From positions 124,001-188,000 of the forward strand of contig JAPMXV010000037.1 in assembly GCA_026936335.1 (NCBI GenBank): 64,000 nt of DNA, written 5' to 3'. Below the pieces are notes generated by a model that ran no database searches, was not told where the DNA came from, and saw only the letters and a list, made by a program, of their open reading frames with translations. Below are positions 40,033-49,687 of the stretch, piece after piece. Each line of letters begins with the position of its first letter. Position 1 is the stretch's first letter. Made by a program: the position numbers and the translations under genes. Origin of the DNA: Mantamonas sphyraenae (Eukaryota; CRuMs; Mantamonadidae).

Positions 40033-40256
40033 GCACTGTGGTTGGCTTGGAATTGGTCCGCCCAGCGCATCCACGGAATCTCTTCCAAGAAAGAAAGCTG
40101 GGAGGGAAGAGGAAGTGGCACAAGTGGCCTCACATGCAGGATTGGAAGAAAGAAGAAATTTGTTGTTGGTTTGCTTGGAGTTTTTGGTGGTGTGACGATG
40201 TGATTGATGTGTTCAACAACACACGCAGCACGCAGGCAGGCAGGCACGGGAGGATC

Positions 40257-41068
40257 TCACGAGATGTGGAGGACTTGCTTCATGAGCTCGTAGGTCATAA
40301 AGGAGACGGCCATGGCGGGAACAACCTTGAGATAGCAGGCAACCATACCCTGGTACAGACCAGGGATGCCTTTCTTGGCCACAACCTTGCGTGCACAGTC
40401 TGCAATGCTGGTGTAGGTTTCCGTGCGTCCAGGCATGCCCTGCACCTGCATGCGACGACGAATCAGATCAAACGGGTACGTTACCGTCTGAGCGGTGGCA
40501 CCACTTGCAGCACCACACAACAGGAATCCAACGGGTTCCTGCGTGCGATCGACGCCCTGCAGGAATCGATCCTTGAGAAACTCGTACACGGCAAAGTTGA
40601 TGCCATTGTAGGGTGCAATCCCGGCCAGCGTTGGGCGAATGCCCTGGTACAAGGCAATGAACCCGTCCTGCTTGACCACAGCCTTGATGGTGCTCCAGAT
40701 GCCTGTGTAGTATTGCTCCGTCGTCTGAGCCGTCAGTCTGGCCCGCACCAAGTCCAACGGATACGTTGCGGTGCTTGCTGTGATGCCCGCCTGAATGTGG
40801 TGTTCCACGCACTCGTGGTGTGAGTGTGCGCCATGTGTACGCTCCACACATGCTCAACAGATTCCCACTGTGTTTGTGTTTACACTCCCCTTCTGTGCTC
40901 CCGTTCTCTTCTGCTTCGTGTGGAAAGGGACGCCAAAACCACCGCGTGTCGGGACTGACTCACCATTGCACCGCACACAAGCATGTGCATCGTCGACAGG
41001 TCGCCATCTGCGGTCTGGCCACGAAAGAACTGTGTGTGCGTGTGCGCGAGATTTGGTGTGTGTGAGCG

Positions 41069-41099
<31 letters not shown>

Positions 41100-41592
41100 T
41101 GTGCGTGAGGCAAACGGGTGGTGGGGACGCGCATGCCCGTCCGTCTCGTGCGTCGCGTACCTCGCGGTAGTTCTCATTTGAATAAAACAGGATGGCCTGT
41201 GGGAAGTTTGTACGTGTGTGTATGCGTGCGTGTGTGTGTGTGTGTGCGTGCCATTGAGGAGCAGAGGCGTGTAGGCAAACGGAGGAAAGGGTCAGCGCGC
41301 CGAAGCCAAACGGAGGGCTTTGAGGTTGGCACACGGGGGACGGATCGATTACCGAGTACGGCGCAATGCGGATGACGTTTGTTCCATTGCCCTTGAAATA
41401 CGCCAGCGGGTGCTCCTGCGGCATGCGCTTCAGAGCGTCCCACACCCCATTGTACACGGGCTTGTCGCCTTGGGTGATCTGCGCCAGGATCTTGGCTCGC
41501 TCAAGCGGCGCCGTGGCAGTGCGTGACACGGCCCCGGCCACACCACCGGCCACCAGCGACTTCCACGTGCTAGCCTTGTCGCTTTTGGACAT
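40257..41592 (-). CDS. Mitochondrial carrier, SLC25A42/SLC25A16-like
   Basis: Four exons (minus): 41592-41353, 41196-41161, 41029-40964 and 40790-40257; 291 residues. Introns: 156, 131 (containing a long CA/GT run) and 173 nt. Carrier signatures [17 protein letters not shown] and PFDLIRRRM are all intact, and the RGNS-like block is present as [27 protein letters not shown]. The arrangement best recalls the CoA/adenine-nucleotide carrier group (SLC25A42, SLC25A16, Leu5), inferred from motif pattern. The first donor is unusual (GTAATC); the exon order is nevertheless secure because each tiny exon carries a conserved segment. It is divergent from the SUN-protein gene. Confidence 0.87.
41070..41098. 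repeat. (GT)14 microsatellite in an intron
   Basis: Dinucleotide run in intron 2 of the carrier gene, reading as CA on the coding strand; CA-rich intron 3' halves are a general feature here. Confidence 0.9.
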
Positions 41593-41692
41593 GTTGCGAG
41601 AAACAAAATTCGTGCGTGTGCGAGTGTGCTGGATGGAGCGGCGTTTGGAAGCGACGGCGCAGGCAAACCTCCCCCCCCCCCATCGACTCCAC
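41593..41692. promoter_or_regulatory. Bidirectional spacer, carrier / SUN protein
   Basis: 100 bp between divergent start codons, with a C11 run just before the SUN-protein start. Confidence 0.4.
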
Positions 41693-43808
41693 ATGCCCAC
41701 TCGTCGCTCCTCTCGTCGACTGAGCACACGCAGTAGCAAGGCAGGTGGCCGTGGCGGCGGTGTGGATGTGGCACCCATGTCCTCACCAGCCTCCGAGGCT
41801 GATGTGGACGACGCCCCCGTGCCTCGCACACTGTCCTTTGATGTGGACCAACAGCCCGAGACGCCGCCCGACACCGTGGCCGACGACGCCATCAGTGTCG
41901 CCTCTTCGCACACTTCCGTCACTCACGGCGTGTCGCCCACCGTCACGTTTAGCACCCGTCTGCGTCAACGTATCTTTTCACCCCAGTCTCCGCTGGCCAA
42001 CTATTCGCTGGGTCACCAGTTCGGTGGGTTCCGTCCCATTTCGCCCACACACACATTCTTCTTCCTCCTGACACACACAACCCTCCATATCACACTCACA
42101 CTCATGCCCACGCCCATCGTTGCACAGGCCCCAAGCTGAGCACCAATGCAACACCCATCACCGTCCGTACGTTGTCGTGTCTGGTGTGGGCTTTGCCACT
42201 TCTGCCCTGGCTCACCCTTGTCGCGCGCAACTCCTCACACTCACACACAGGCTCTGCAATTGAAATCCCCGGCGGCGGCGACGGAGGCTCTGCGTACTCT
42301 GTGCCCGCAGGTGGCCTGGTGCCTGTGCAGAAGCGCAAGAGCAGCTCTGCAATGCAGCCTGTGCTGCGGTTTGGTGAGTGCGCGCAAATTTTGGCCGGTG
42401 GAAACGGATTTCCAGCGGGCGGGCGGGCGATCTGGAGTTTTTTGGCGCCAAAACGCACGTAGGAGACAAGGAGGGGCGCTGACACAAACATTTGCATGGG
42501 AAACGATGCACACAGTGAAATCACTGGTGATGATGCTGCTCACGTCTCTGTGGGCCATTTCGGTGTCCATGTACGTGGCCCTTTCGACACTGGTGTACCT
42601 GAGCACTCTGGGCCTGACGGTGGTGGTCAAGGCTGTGCAAGCACCCACGCAGTTGCCCACCATTGTGGCTCAGGCGTGGCATTCACTGCTGTCCAGGCAG
42701 CATCGACAGCCTCATGTGCCGTTGTTGGGACGCGGAAGTGGAACGGTGTCGGCGTCGGCGTCGGCGTCCGGCTCCGGCAGCACAGGAGTGGTCCACAAGC
42801 GACGCCACTTTGTGGGACCGCATGACCAGTACCCGGGCCTGTACAGCGAAACCAACGCGTCTGCAAGCTGGTCGACCTTTTTGATGCACTGCATCATTGC
42901 CTTTGTGGCACTCTACCTTGTGGTGCAGGTGGGCACCGTATGGCTTGGCACAGGTGCACCCCCTGCCCCTGTGCTGCAATCCGACGGCAGCCTGGACGAA
43001 CGATCCTTGCGTGCCCTGGTCGACCATTCCATCCAGCGACGCATCGAACCGCTGCGACGCCAGCTGGACTCGGTGTACGGCACGCGCATCAGCAACCATG
43101 TGAAGGACGTGCAAGACGCACACGGGCGCCTGCACGCGCAAATGGAAGCCGTGCGAGAGCTGGTGGCAAAGGCAGAAGGCCACGTGGGCGAGGCCAAACG
43201 AGGTGCACGCGACGCCACGGCACAAGCCGCACAGGCTGCACGCACGGCCCAGACTTCGCAGCAGGACAGCAAGCGTGCCCTGACACACGCAGGCAAGGCA
43301 AAGCACCAGGCCGACGAGACCATGAAGCAGGTGCGTTCGCTTGCAGATGCACTCAAGGATGAGGTGGCACGTTTGGATGCCACTCTGGCCGAGATGAACA
43401 AGCGCGTGGATGCCGCCGCATCCGCAGCCGCATCGTCGTCGTCGTCGTCGTCCAACAAGGGCAGCAGCGGTGGCAACGCAGTGCATGTGGTGGACACAAA
43501 GACTCAGCAGCGTGTGGCTGCGCTCGAGGGAACGATGAAGGCGCAAGCTGCACGGGTGGCCGAGTCGCGGGAGGAAGCGATGGCCAAGCTGAGTGCGTTG
43601 GAGCAGCGTCTGGCAACGCAAGAAGATGCTTTGGCCACCGTGCGTTCGCTGATGGAATCACAGGCAAAGGAGACTGGCAAGGCACGCGAGGAGGCTGCAT
43701 CGGCAGCCAAGGAAGCCAAGGACGCCAAGCAGACAGGCGACCGCCAACACGAGCAACTCCAACAACAGATGGAAAGGTATCAGAAGCAACAGCAACAGCA
43801 GCAGAACA

Positions 43809-43840
<32 letters not shown>

Positions 43841-44841
43841 CCGTGACGAGCTCAGTGGACGAGACGTACGTGCGGGAGGCGATGGAGCGTGTGGAAAGCA
43901 AGCTGGAGGAGGCGTTGGCAAAGACACGCAGCCAAGTGGAGGAGGTGCGTGCGTCGTTGGAAAGCACAGGTGCAGAGGTGGCCAAGGTGCGTGCAGAGGT
44001 GTCTGCGGCTGTGGCCGAGGCTGTGCGGGACAACCAGGCGTTGCAGGATCGCATGGACAAGCTGTTTGCTGGCGTGGGGGCCGTGGAGGGCAAGGTGAAG
44101 GAGCAGCGGGAATCGTTGGAGAAGTGGGTGACAAAACACGTGGAGAACGAGCTTGCGGAGGCAGAGGCGCGTTTGCCGCGCAACACTCGACTTGTGAATC
44201 AGGTGGTGCAACGCATCCAGGTCACGCAGCGTCAGGTGCCGCTGGACAAGGATGCGGTCAATCTGCTCATCGAAGACGCCCTGGACAAGTTGTTGGCCGA
44301 CGTGGTGGGCATGACAGACTTTGCGGAGGCCTCGCTGGGTGGGGAAATCCTGCACAGCAACACAAGCCTGGGCTGGAAGCGCTCCAGCTGGCCCCTGCAG
44401 GAGTTTCTCAGTCCGGACGACGAAGCCAGCTATCCGCCACATGTGGTGCTGGAGCCCACCTCGCTGCCGGGCAACTGCTTCTGCTTTGCCGGCGCCAAGG
44501 GACAGGTGGTGTTGGGGATCAGCTACGACGTGGTGCCCACACATGTGACACTGGACTTTGTCAGCGACCTCAACGCCGTCACCACCACTTCGGCGCCCAA
44601 GAACTTCACTGTGTGGGGTTACCGCAGCGAGGAGGACCCTGCGCCGTACGTGCTTGGCGAGTTTGAGTATCGGGTGGGCCGTCGCGCTGCACAGACGTTC
44701 CCGCTCACCCAACGGCCCACCGAGCCAATTCCTTTTTATCGCTTTGAGGTACACTCCAACCACGGCCACCCGCAGTTTACCTGTGTCTATCGCCTGCGTG
44801 TGCACGGCGAGAACGTGTCGGGTCCGACCAAGCAGGCGTGA
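41693..44841 (+). CDS. SUN-domain inner nuclear membrane protein
   Basis: Exons 41693-42023, 42128-42166, 42251-42373 and 42516-44841; about 940 residues. An Arg/Ser-rich nucleoplasmic N-terminus ([14 protein letters not shown]) precedes two hydrophobic segments ([28 protein letters not shown] region, then [20 protein letters not shown]), a long coiled coil, and a C-terminal SUN domain from about 44290: [57 protein letters not shown] and [28 protein letters not shown] proteins pair with KASH proteins to form LINC bridges across the nuclear envelope. The frame shifts by -1 inside the CAG/AGC tract at 43800-43846: one frame stops at 43846, the other continues directly as [16 protein letters not shown]. 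No intron fits. Confidence 0.9.
43788..43842 (+). repeat. CAG/AGC tract with frame change, SUN gene
   Basis: Reads as poly-Gln, then poly-Ser in the upstream frame and poly-Gln in the downstream frame; the coiled coil resumes only in the latter. Confidence 0.85.
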
Positions 44842-44929
44842 GAGCCCAATTCATTCATCATTGATCATTCATCATTGATCATCCTCCTCCCTTGTCCCTT
44901 GTCCATTGTTTATTGTTATTACATGTGAT

Positions 44930-46852
44930 TCACCCTCTGCCTTCGTCGTCGTCATCGCTCCAGGCGTCGCCGTCGTCGCTGTTGTCGCCTGCAGCGTGTG
45001 CAGCAGTGTGTGTGGATGGGACACGCCCACCGCTGTCGTCGTCCATGGCCCCAGTGGTGTTGCCGTGGGTGGGTTCGGGTGTCCAGGCAAGAATGATCTG
45101 GTCTTTGCCGGCCGTGTACACCTCGTCGCGGTCTGGATGGACCACCACACAGTGGATTTGACTAAAGTGGCCACGTAGCACATGTACCAACTCGCCAGCA
45201 AAGAGATCGTACATGTGCAAGTTGCGTCCGTTGGGGTGGAACAGATAGCGGTTGTCCCTGCTGACGGCCATGCGCACGCCGTATGTGCGACTTGCGTTTT
45301 GTTGGATGCCGCGGTAGTTTACGAGTGTGTTTGTGCCCGTGTCGCTGTTCCACAGCCTCACTCGATTGTCTCTTCCCGTAGTCAACAGGTGATGGGCATC
45401 GCGTGTCATGCACATTCCCAACACCGCTCCCGTGTGTGCCACAGCCGCGTGCTCCTCCGTCGCCTTGATCTTTGCCACCTTGAGCTTTTGGCGACTGTCC
45501 AACCCTGCGGGTGACCCACTCGTCGTCTGCTGCACTCGTCTCCTCTTGATCTCCTGCATCTGCGCAGCACTCAGCCCCGCGCCTGGTGACGGTGTGGACG
45601 ATGACGAGGATGACGAGGATGACGACGATCTGTACATGAATCCTGCTTCGTCGGCATCGTCGATGCCCACGAGGATCTCGTCGTCGTTGTCGATGACGAA
45701 ATCATTGTCATCGCCTCCAGCACGACGGTCTCGTTTCCTGGAGCGTGCCTGTCGGCGACGGGCATTGGTGCGGGACAAGACGGGAGATTGCAACTGCTGG
45801 AGCGGGAACTGGTTGCCCAAGCGGTGTTCCAGCGCACGAAAGAGGTCGTTCTGTACAGTCATGGGCAGGGCACGCACACCCGAAGGTTTGGGTGAGGAAG
45901 GCGACTCGGTACTCATGGCAGCCTCGATGTGTTGGGCATCCATGCGTGGTCCGTGGGGCATACGAGACGTGTGCATGTGATTCAGGGTGGCCAGGGCGCC
46001 GTTGGCCTTGCGGATGTCCCACAGCTTGACTCGCTGGTCGCCTGATCCTGTGTACAGCAGATACTCGTTGTCCGGCAGCCACTGACAGCATGTCACGGGT
46101 CCACGGTGGCCTGTAAGCACCTGTGTGAACCCTCCACTGTTGAGGTCGCACAGTCGCACCGACGAGGCCTTGCTTGCCACTGCTACCAGGCTGTGATTCC
46201 TGCCGACGCTGCTCATGCTCGCCTGGTACACACACTCGTCAATGTCAAACTCTGCCACTGGCTGTGAACGCGTGCGAGAACATTCAATGGGGGAAGGATG
46301 GGAGTGTGGGTGGTGAGTGACTGTGTGTGGCCTGGGGGAGCGAGAGGTGCTCGGTGGGTTACCTGCAACTGATTGGTATCCCATGCGCCCACAATGCCGT
46401 CTGCCCCTGCTGTGATAAACAAGCCCGTGTCGTATGGGTACCATTCCACGTGGTTGATGGCAAACCGGTGTCCTGTCCGGTTGCCTGTGAGTGTCTCGAG
46501 AGCAGCGTGGGTCACCTCTGCACCAACGGATCCCTCCTGCTCCACGTCAAAGATGGCAATGCATCGCTCGGTGGACGCAGAAAGGAGACTGTAAGAAGAA
46601 GAAGCAGCAGCAGTGATGAGGCCGTGTGTTAGTGTTTTCCAAAAAGGGGGAGGGCGTGTGCGTTTGGCGCAAAACGCACTACCGGCCTTCCGATCGGTCG
46701 AGATCCATGGCGACGATGTTCCCGTTGTGAACGCGGTCGAAGCTGGTGTGTTCGGACAGCGCCAGGGCATCGGTGTCCATTTCACACTTGCGCCTGCGCA
46801 GCTGGGCGGCCGACATGGTGCCATACTCGCGCGAGCGTAGCATGTGAAGCAT
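44930..46852 (-). CDS. ERCC8: ERCC8/CSA WD40 protein with large internal insertion
   Basis: Exons (minus): 46852-46683, 46588-46363 and 46261-44930; 575 residues, versus about 396 in human CSA. Introns of 94 and 101 nt. The WD40 chain matches CSA: HNGNIVAMDLDRSEGRLLSASTERCIAIFD, HVEWYPYDTGLFITAGADG, LTGHRGPVTCCQWLPDNEYLLYTGSGDQRVKLWDIRKANG, LLTTGRDNRVRLWNSDTGTNTLVNY, LHMYDLFAGELVHVLRGH, and the acidic end DAWSDDDDEG. CSA is the substrate receptor of a CUL4-DDB1 ligase in transcription-coupled repair. A roughly 170-residue acidic and basic low-complexity insertion (KRDRRAGGDDNDFVIDNDDEI, poly-Ser) separates two blades. Start could be 46843 instead. Confidence 0.92.
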
Positions 46853-46954
46853 GGCGGCGGCAAGACGAGACGAGACGAGACGAGGTTGGCTGGACCAGGG
46901 CGCATCATTCATGAACTACATCCACCCATCCACCGCCCATTGTGCTCTGTGTTG

Positions 46955-47479
46955 TTACACATCCAGGTGATCCTTGACGGCCTGGGCCATGCGCTTGGGC
47001 AGGACGGTGCCCGGAGTGACACGCTCTTTCAACGCTGCCATGAGGGGACCCATCTGCTTGTTGCTTCGCTCGTTGGAGCCGGATTCGCCAAACAGGTCGT
47101 CAAAGGTGTCGGACACGAGCTGCTTGAGGTCGGCATCCTCCATTTGCTCGGGCAGGAGCGAGGAAAGCAGGGTGAGCTCGCGCTTTTCGTCCTCCACAGC
47201 ATCGTCACGGCCGGCATCCACCAAGGCGGCAATGCTGTCTTCGCGTTGTTTGACCATGCCTTGTACCAGCTTCTGGATGCCGCTGTCGTCCAGCTTGTCC
47301 GAGGCATCGAGATCTGCATTTTGCAGCTCGGCCCGCACAAGCTTGAACGTGTTTGTGGCCACCTTGTCCCGTGCCTTCATCGCCTCCTTCAGCTTGTCGG
47401 TAATTGTGGCACGCAAGTCTGCTGCCAGCAGAGGAGACATTGAGGAAGAGGATTGGATGCGCAGGGTGCGGCAGAACAT
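46955..47479 (-). CDS. GatB/YqeY-domain protein (mitochondrial AIM41-like)
   Basis: A 174-residue single-exon protein. The YqeY domain starts at residue ~16 with LLAADLRATITDKLKEAMKARDKVATNTFKLVRAEL and continues through KQREDSIAALVDAGRDD, EKRELTLLSSLLPEQM to MGPLMAALKERV...GTVLPKRMAQAVKDHL. The same fold forms the tail domain of GatB, and free-standing members are of unclear function; yeast Aim41 is mitochondrial. The first 15 residues (MFCRTLRIQSSSS) are basic/Ser-rich with no acids, consistent with a presequence. Uses TAA, with CAATG 12 nt beyond the stop. Confidence 0.88.
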   Translation of the reverse strand: MFCRTLRIQSSSSMSPLLAADLRATITDKLKEAMKARDKVATNTFKLVRAELQNADLDASDKLDDSGIQKLVQGMVKQREDSIAALVDAGRDDAVEDEKRELTLLSSLLPEQMEDADLKQLVSDTFDDLFGESGSNERSNKQMGPLMAALKERVTPGTVLPKRMAQAVKDHLDV

Positions 47480-47598
47480 CGTCGCTCTCTCCTTTGAAAC
47501 TGGGTTGTCTGCAGGTGCGCATCATCCCAAACTGTGACAACACACCCGCATACAGAGGGAGAGAGACAGAGAGATAGAGAGAGATTCGTCGGTTGGGA
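47480..47598. promoter_or_regulatory. Bidirectional spacer, YqeY / twin CX9C
   Basis: 119 bp between the start codons of two probable mitochondrial proteins; includes a GAGA-type run (GAGAGAGACAGAGAGATAGAGAGAGA) at about 47557-47583. Confidence 0.4.
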
Positions 47599-47814
47599 AT
47601 GTCGACAACGGTCTCGTCAACGGTGGGGGTCGTCAAGCAGGAGCAAGCTGAGGAGTGCGCCCGTCTGCAGCGGGCTTTGCACAAGTGTATCATAGACCAC
47701 GGCATCCGCAAGTGCCTCAAACTGTTGGACACATACAACACGTGTATGACCACCGTGTTTGATAGTCTGGGTGAGACGCATGTGGCTGTGGAAGGGGACA
47801 AAGGCCAGCAGTAG
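47599..47814 (+). CDS. Twin CX9C (CHCH-type) small protein
   Basis: A 71-residue ORF. Four cysteines are arranged as two C-x9-C pairs: C-ARLQRALHK-C and C-LKLLDTYNT-C with eight residues between pairs. This is the twin CX9C helix-hairpin of Mia40 substrates in the mitochondrial intermembrane space (COX17, CMC, COX19 and similar). Which family member it is cannot be told from so short a sequence. It is divergent from the YqeY gene. Start at 47599 gives a short acid/Gln-containing N-terminus; it is the only ORF in the window that ends in TAG. Confidence 0.75.
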   Translation: MSTTVSSTVGVVKQEQAEECARLQRALHKCIIDHGIRKCLKLLDTYNTCMTTVFDSLGETHVAVEGDKGQQ

Positions 47815-48283
47815 GGCGATTTTTGCACCTCCATCCAGTCCCCCCAACGACATGGCAGCAGCACAATACATGCAAAACTCGCATAGGGCGTGTCTTTACG
47901 AACATGGGATGCCCATGAGCAGGGTTGCCGTGCCGTGTGCGTCTGTGTCTTGATGTGAGCGGCTGGCGGCCGATGCGCCGTGGCAGCCAGTGGAAAACAC
48001 AAAGGTGCGTCGTACCCGTCTGGTAGCCGCAGAGGCATCCAGCGACGCGAAAGGACAACGTCGGGCGGCGTTGCAAAGGAAGCCTCGAACCGTGATACAC
48101 ACATGTCTGGCTGTGGGACTGCTGTTTAGCGCCATGGCTGGCCTGTGTGCAGCGTGTGGCGCAGGTTTCCTTTGCGCCGCGGCCCGATTGTTTGCTTTTT
48201 GCATTTCTCCCGGAAACATTGCGCTTCTCCTCCTGCTCACACAGCACCCTGGCTCATTGTTGTCTCTGTGCACCCCTTCAGAA
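47815..48283 (+). other. Intergenic region and probable 5'-UTR intron of RPL12
   Basis: 469 bp with no conserved ORF. A donor-like AAAG|GTGCGT near 48004 and an acceptor TTCAG two bases before the RPL12 ATG suggest a 5'-UTR intron. The RPL12 frame is open upstream, with an in-frame ATG at 48134 that would add 50 hydrophobic residues; I regard this as incidental. Confidence 0.45.
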
Positions 48284-49296
48284 ATGCCCGGAAAGTTCGA
48301 TCCGACTGCTGTTGCGTACCGTAAGTGACCTCTTTGGGCGTACAAGCGCCGTGCTGAGCGCCCGTGCGATTTTCAGCCTTGGCCCTGCCGTGAAAGCACC
48401 GCGCAACTTGCCACACGGAAGCACACACGCGACACATGGCTGCCACAAGCGACTGGCCCTGCCTTGTGTAGGTGTCCCCCTTCGCTGTGTGTGTGCAGTG
48501 TGTGTGTCTGCGTGCCTGTGTGGCGGGAAACGCGTGGCGGGAGAGGGCTTGCATGCAGAAATTGGCGCATGGCCTTTCTGCCCCCTTTGTGCTCTCGCTG
48601 GCCTCTGCCACACACGTTGTGTGCTCCACATGTTGCTGTGGCATGCCTTGCGCCCTGTGCTTGGCCTTTGAGTGCATTTAGCACGCAGGTCCAGCCAGGG
48701 CCGAGCGCAGAAGCGGTGCTTTTTCCGAGCAGCCTCGTTTTTGTCCCGAGTCAGGATCCAATTGTTGGCCCGCGCTCACATCCGTGCCATTCCTGTCATC
48801 CACAGTGTACCTGCGTGTGACTGGTGGCGAGGTTGGTGCCGCATCTACGCTGGCCCCCAAGGTGGGTCCTCTGGGTCTGTCGCCCAAGAAGCTGGGTGAG
48901 GACATCGCGAAGGGCACCGGCGACTGGAAGGGACAGCGCGTGACCGTCAAGGTGCGCGTGCAGAACCGCCAGTGGACCGTGTCGGTTGTGCCCTCGGCCG
49001 CCGCTCTGCTCATCAAGGAGCTGAAGGAGCCCGTGCGTGACCGCAAGAAGGAGAAGGACATCAAGCACGACGGCAACCTGGAGTTTGACCAGGTCGTCAA
49101 GGTGGCCAAGGTCATGGCCCCGCGCTCGCTGTCCCGCCACTTCAAGGGCACTGTGCTGCAGATGCTCGGCACCTGCACGTCGCTCGGCTGCACCGTCGAC
49201 GGCAAGGACCCGCGCAAGATCCAGCAGGCCGTGAAGGACGGCAAGTACGAGATCGAGGACTACGTTGCCCCGCCCCAGGAGGAGGAGGAGGATTAA
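48284..49296 (+). CDS. RPL12: Ribosomal protein uL11 (RPL12)
   Basis: Exons 48284-48320 and 48806-49296; 175 residues. The 485-nt intron (GTAAGT...CCACAG) joins [12 protein letters not shown] to [12 protein letters not shown]. The protein matches cytosolic uL11 throughout: [70 protein letters not shown], and [14 protein letters not shown]. uL11 forms the base of the ribosomal P-stalk. The extra acidic C-terminus (PPQEEEED) is an extension not found in most eukaryotic uL11, reminiscent of P-protein tails though not their conserved motif. Codon use is strongly biased to C-ending codons (AAG, GTC, GGC), fitting high expression. Confidence 0.96.
48321..48805 (+). other. Long (485-nt) first intron of RPL12
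   Basis: More than twice the length of any other resolved intron here. It follows codon 12. I saw no convincing C/D box pair (RTGATGA with CTGA) or H/ACA signature, but long introns in ribosomal protein genes often host snoRNAs or expression-enhancing elements. Confidence 0.6.
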
Positions 49297-49687
49297 ATTT
49301 TGTTGTTTGGGTCCATTCACCTGTTTAGCTGCCTGGTTGTTGATGGAGGTCAGGGTTGGCACTGCAAGGCTGCACTTCGCATCCAAATCCTCCACGTTCA
49401 GCGCCAACCCCACAACTCGCATCTTTGGAGCGGCGATGACACTCTGTGTTGGTCTCACTCACAAACAATAGCGAGAGGACACTGCAGGTCTACTCTCCAC
49501 CTTTGCATTCCATTGATTTGCACTTTCCGGGATGAAAACGTGTTTGTTGTCGCGAGCCGCGTTTGTCATTTGCGGCAAAAACGGCGCTGCGCCCAAGCGT
49601 GCTGCAGTCCAACACAACCACCCCAACCCCCCCCCCAACCCACCCAAACCACCCCTCCTACCCACCTCTCCTCTCGAGTGATCAGCC
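49297..49687 (+). promoter_or_regulatory. RPL12-actin intergenic region
   Basis: 391 bp with no ORF. Contains the RPL12 3' UTR (T/G-rich just after the stop) and the actin promoter. The last ~70 bp before the actin ATG are C-rich with few G (runs of C9 and CCACCC), resembling pyrimidine-rich leaders of strongly expressed genes. Confidence 0.5.

Noticed and set aside
43777-43842. Intron inside the SUN CAG tract
   Set aside because: No acceptor position in the tract gives the required frame with the only donor candidate (GTATCA).
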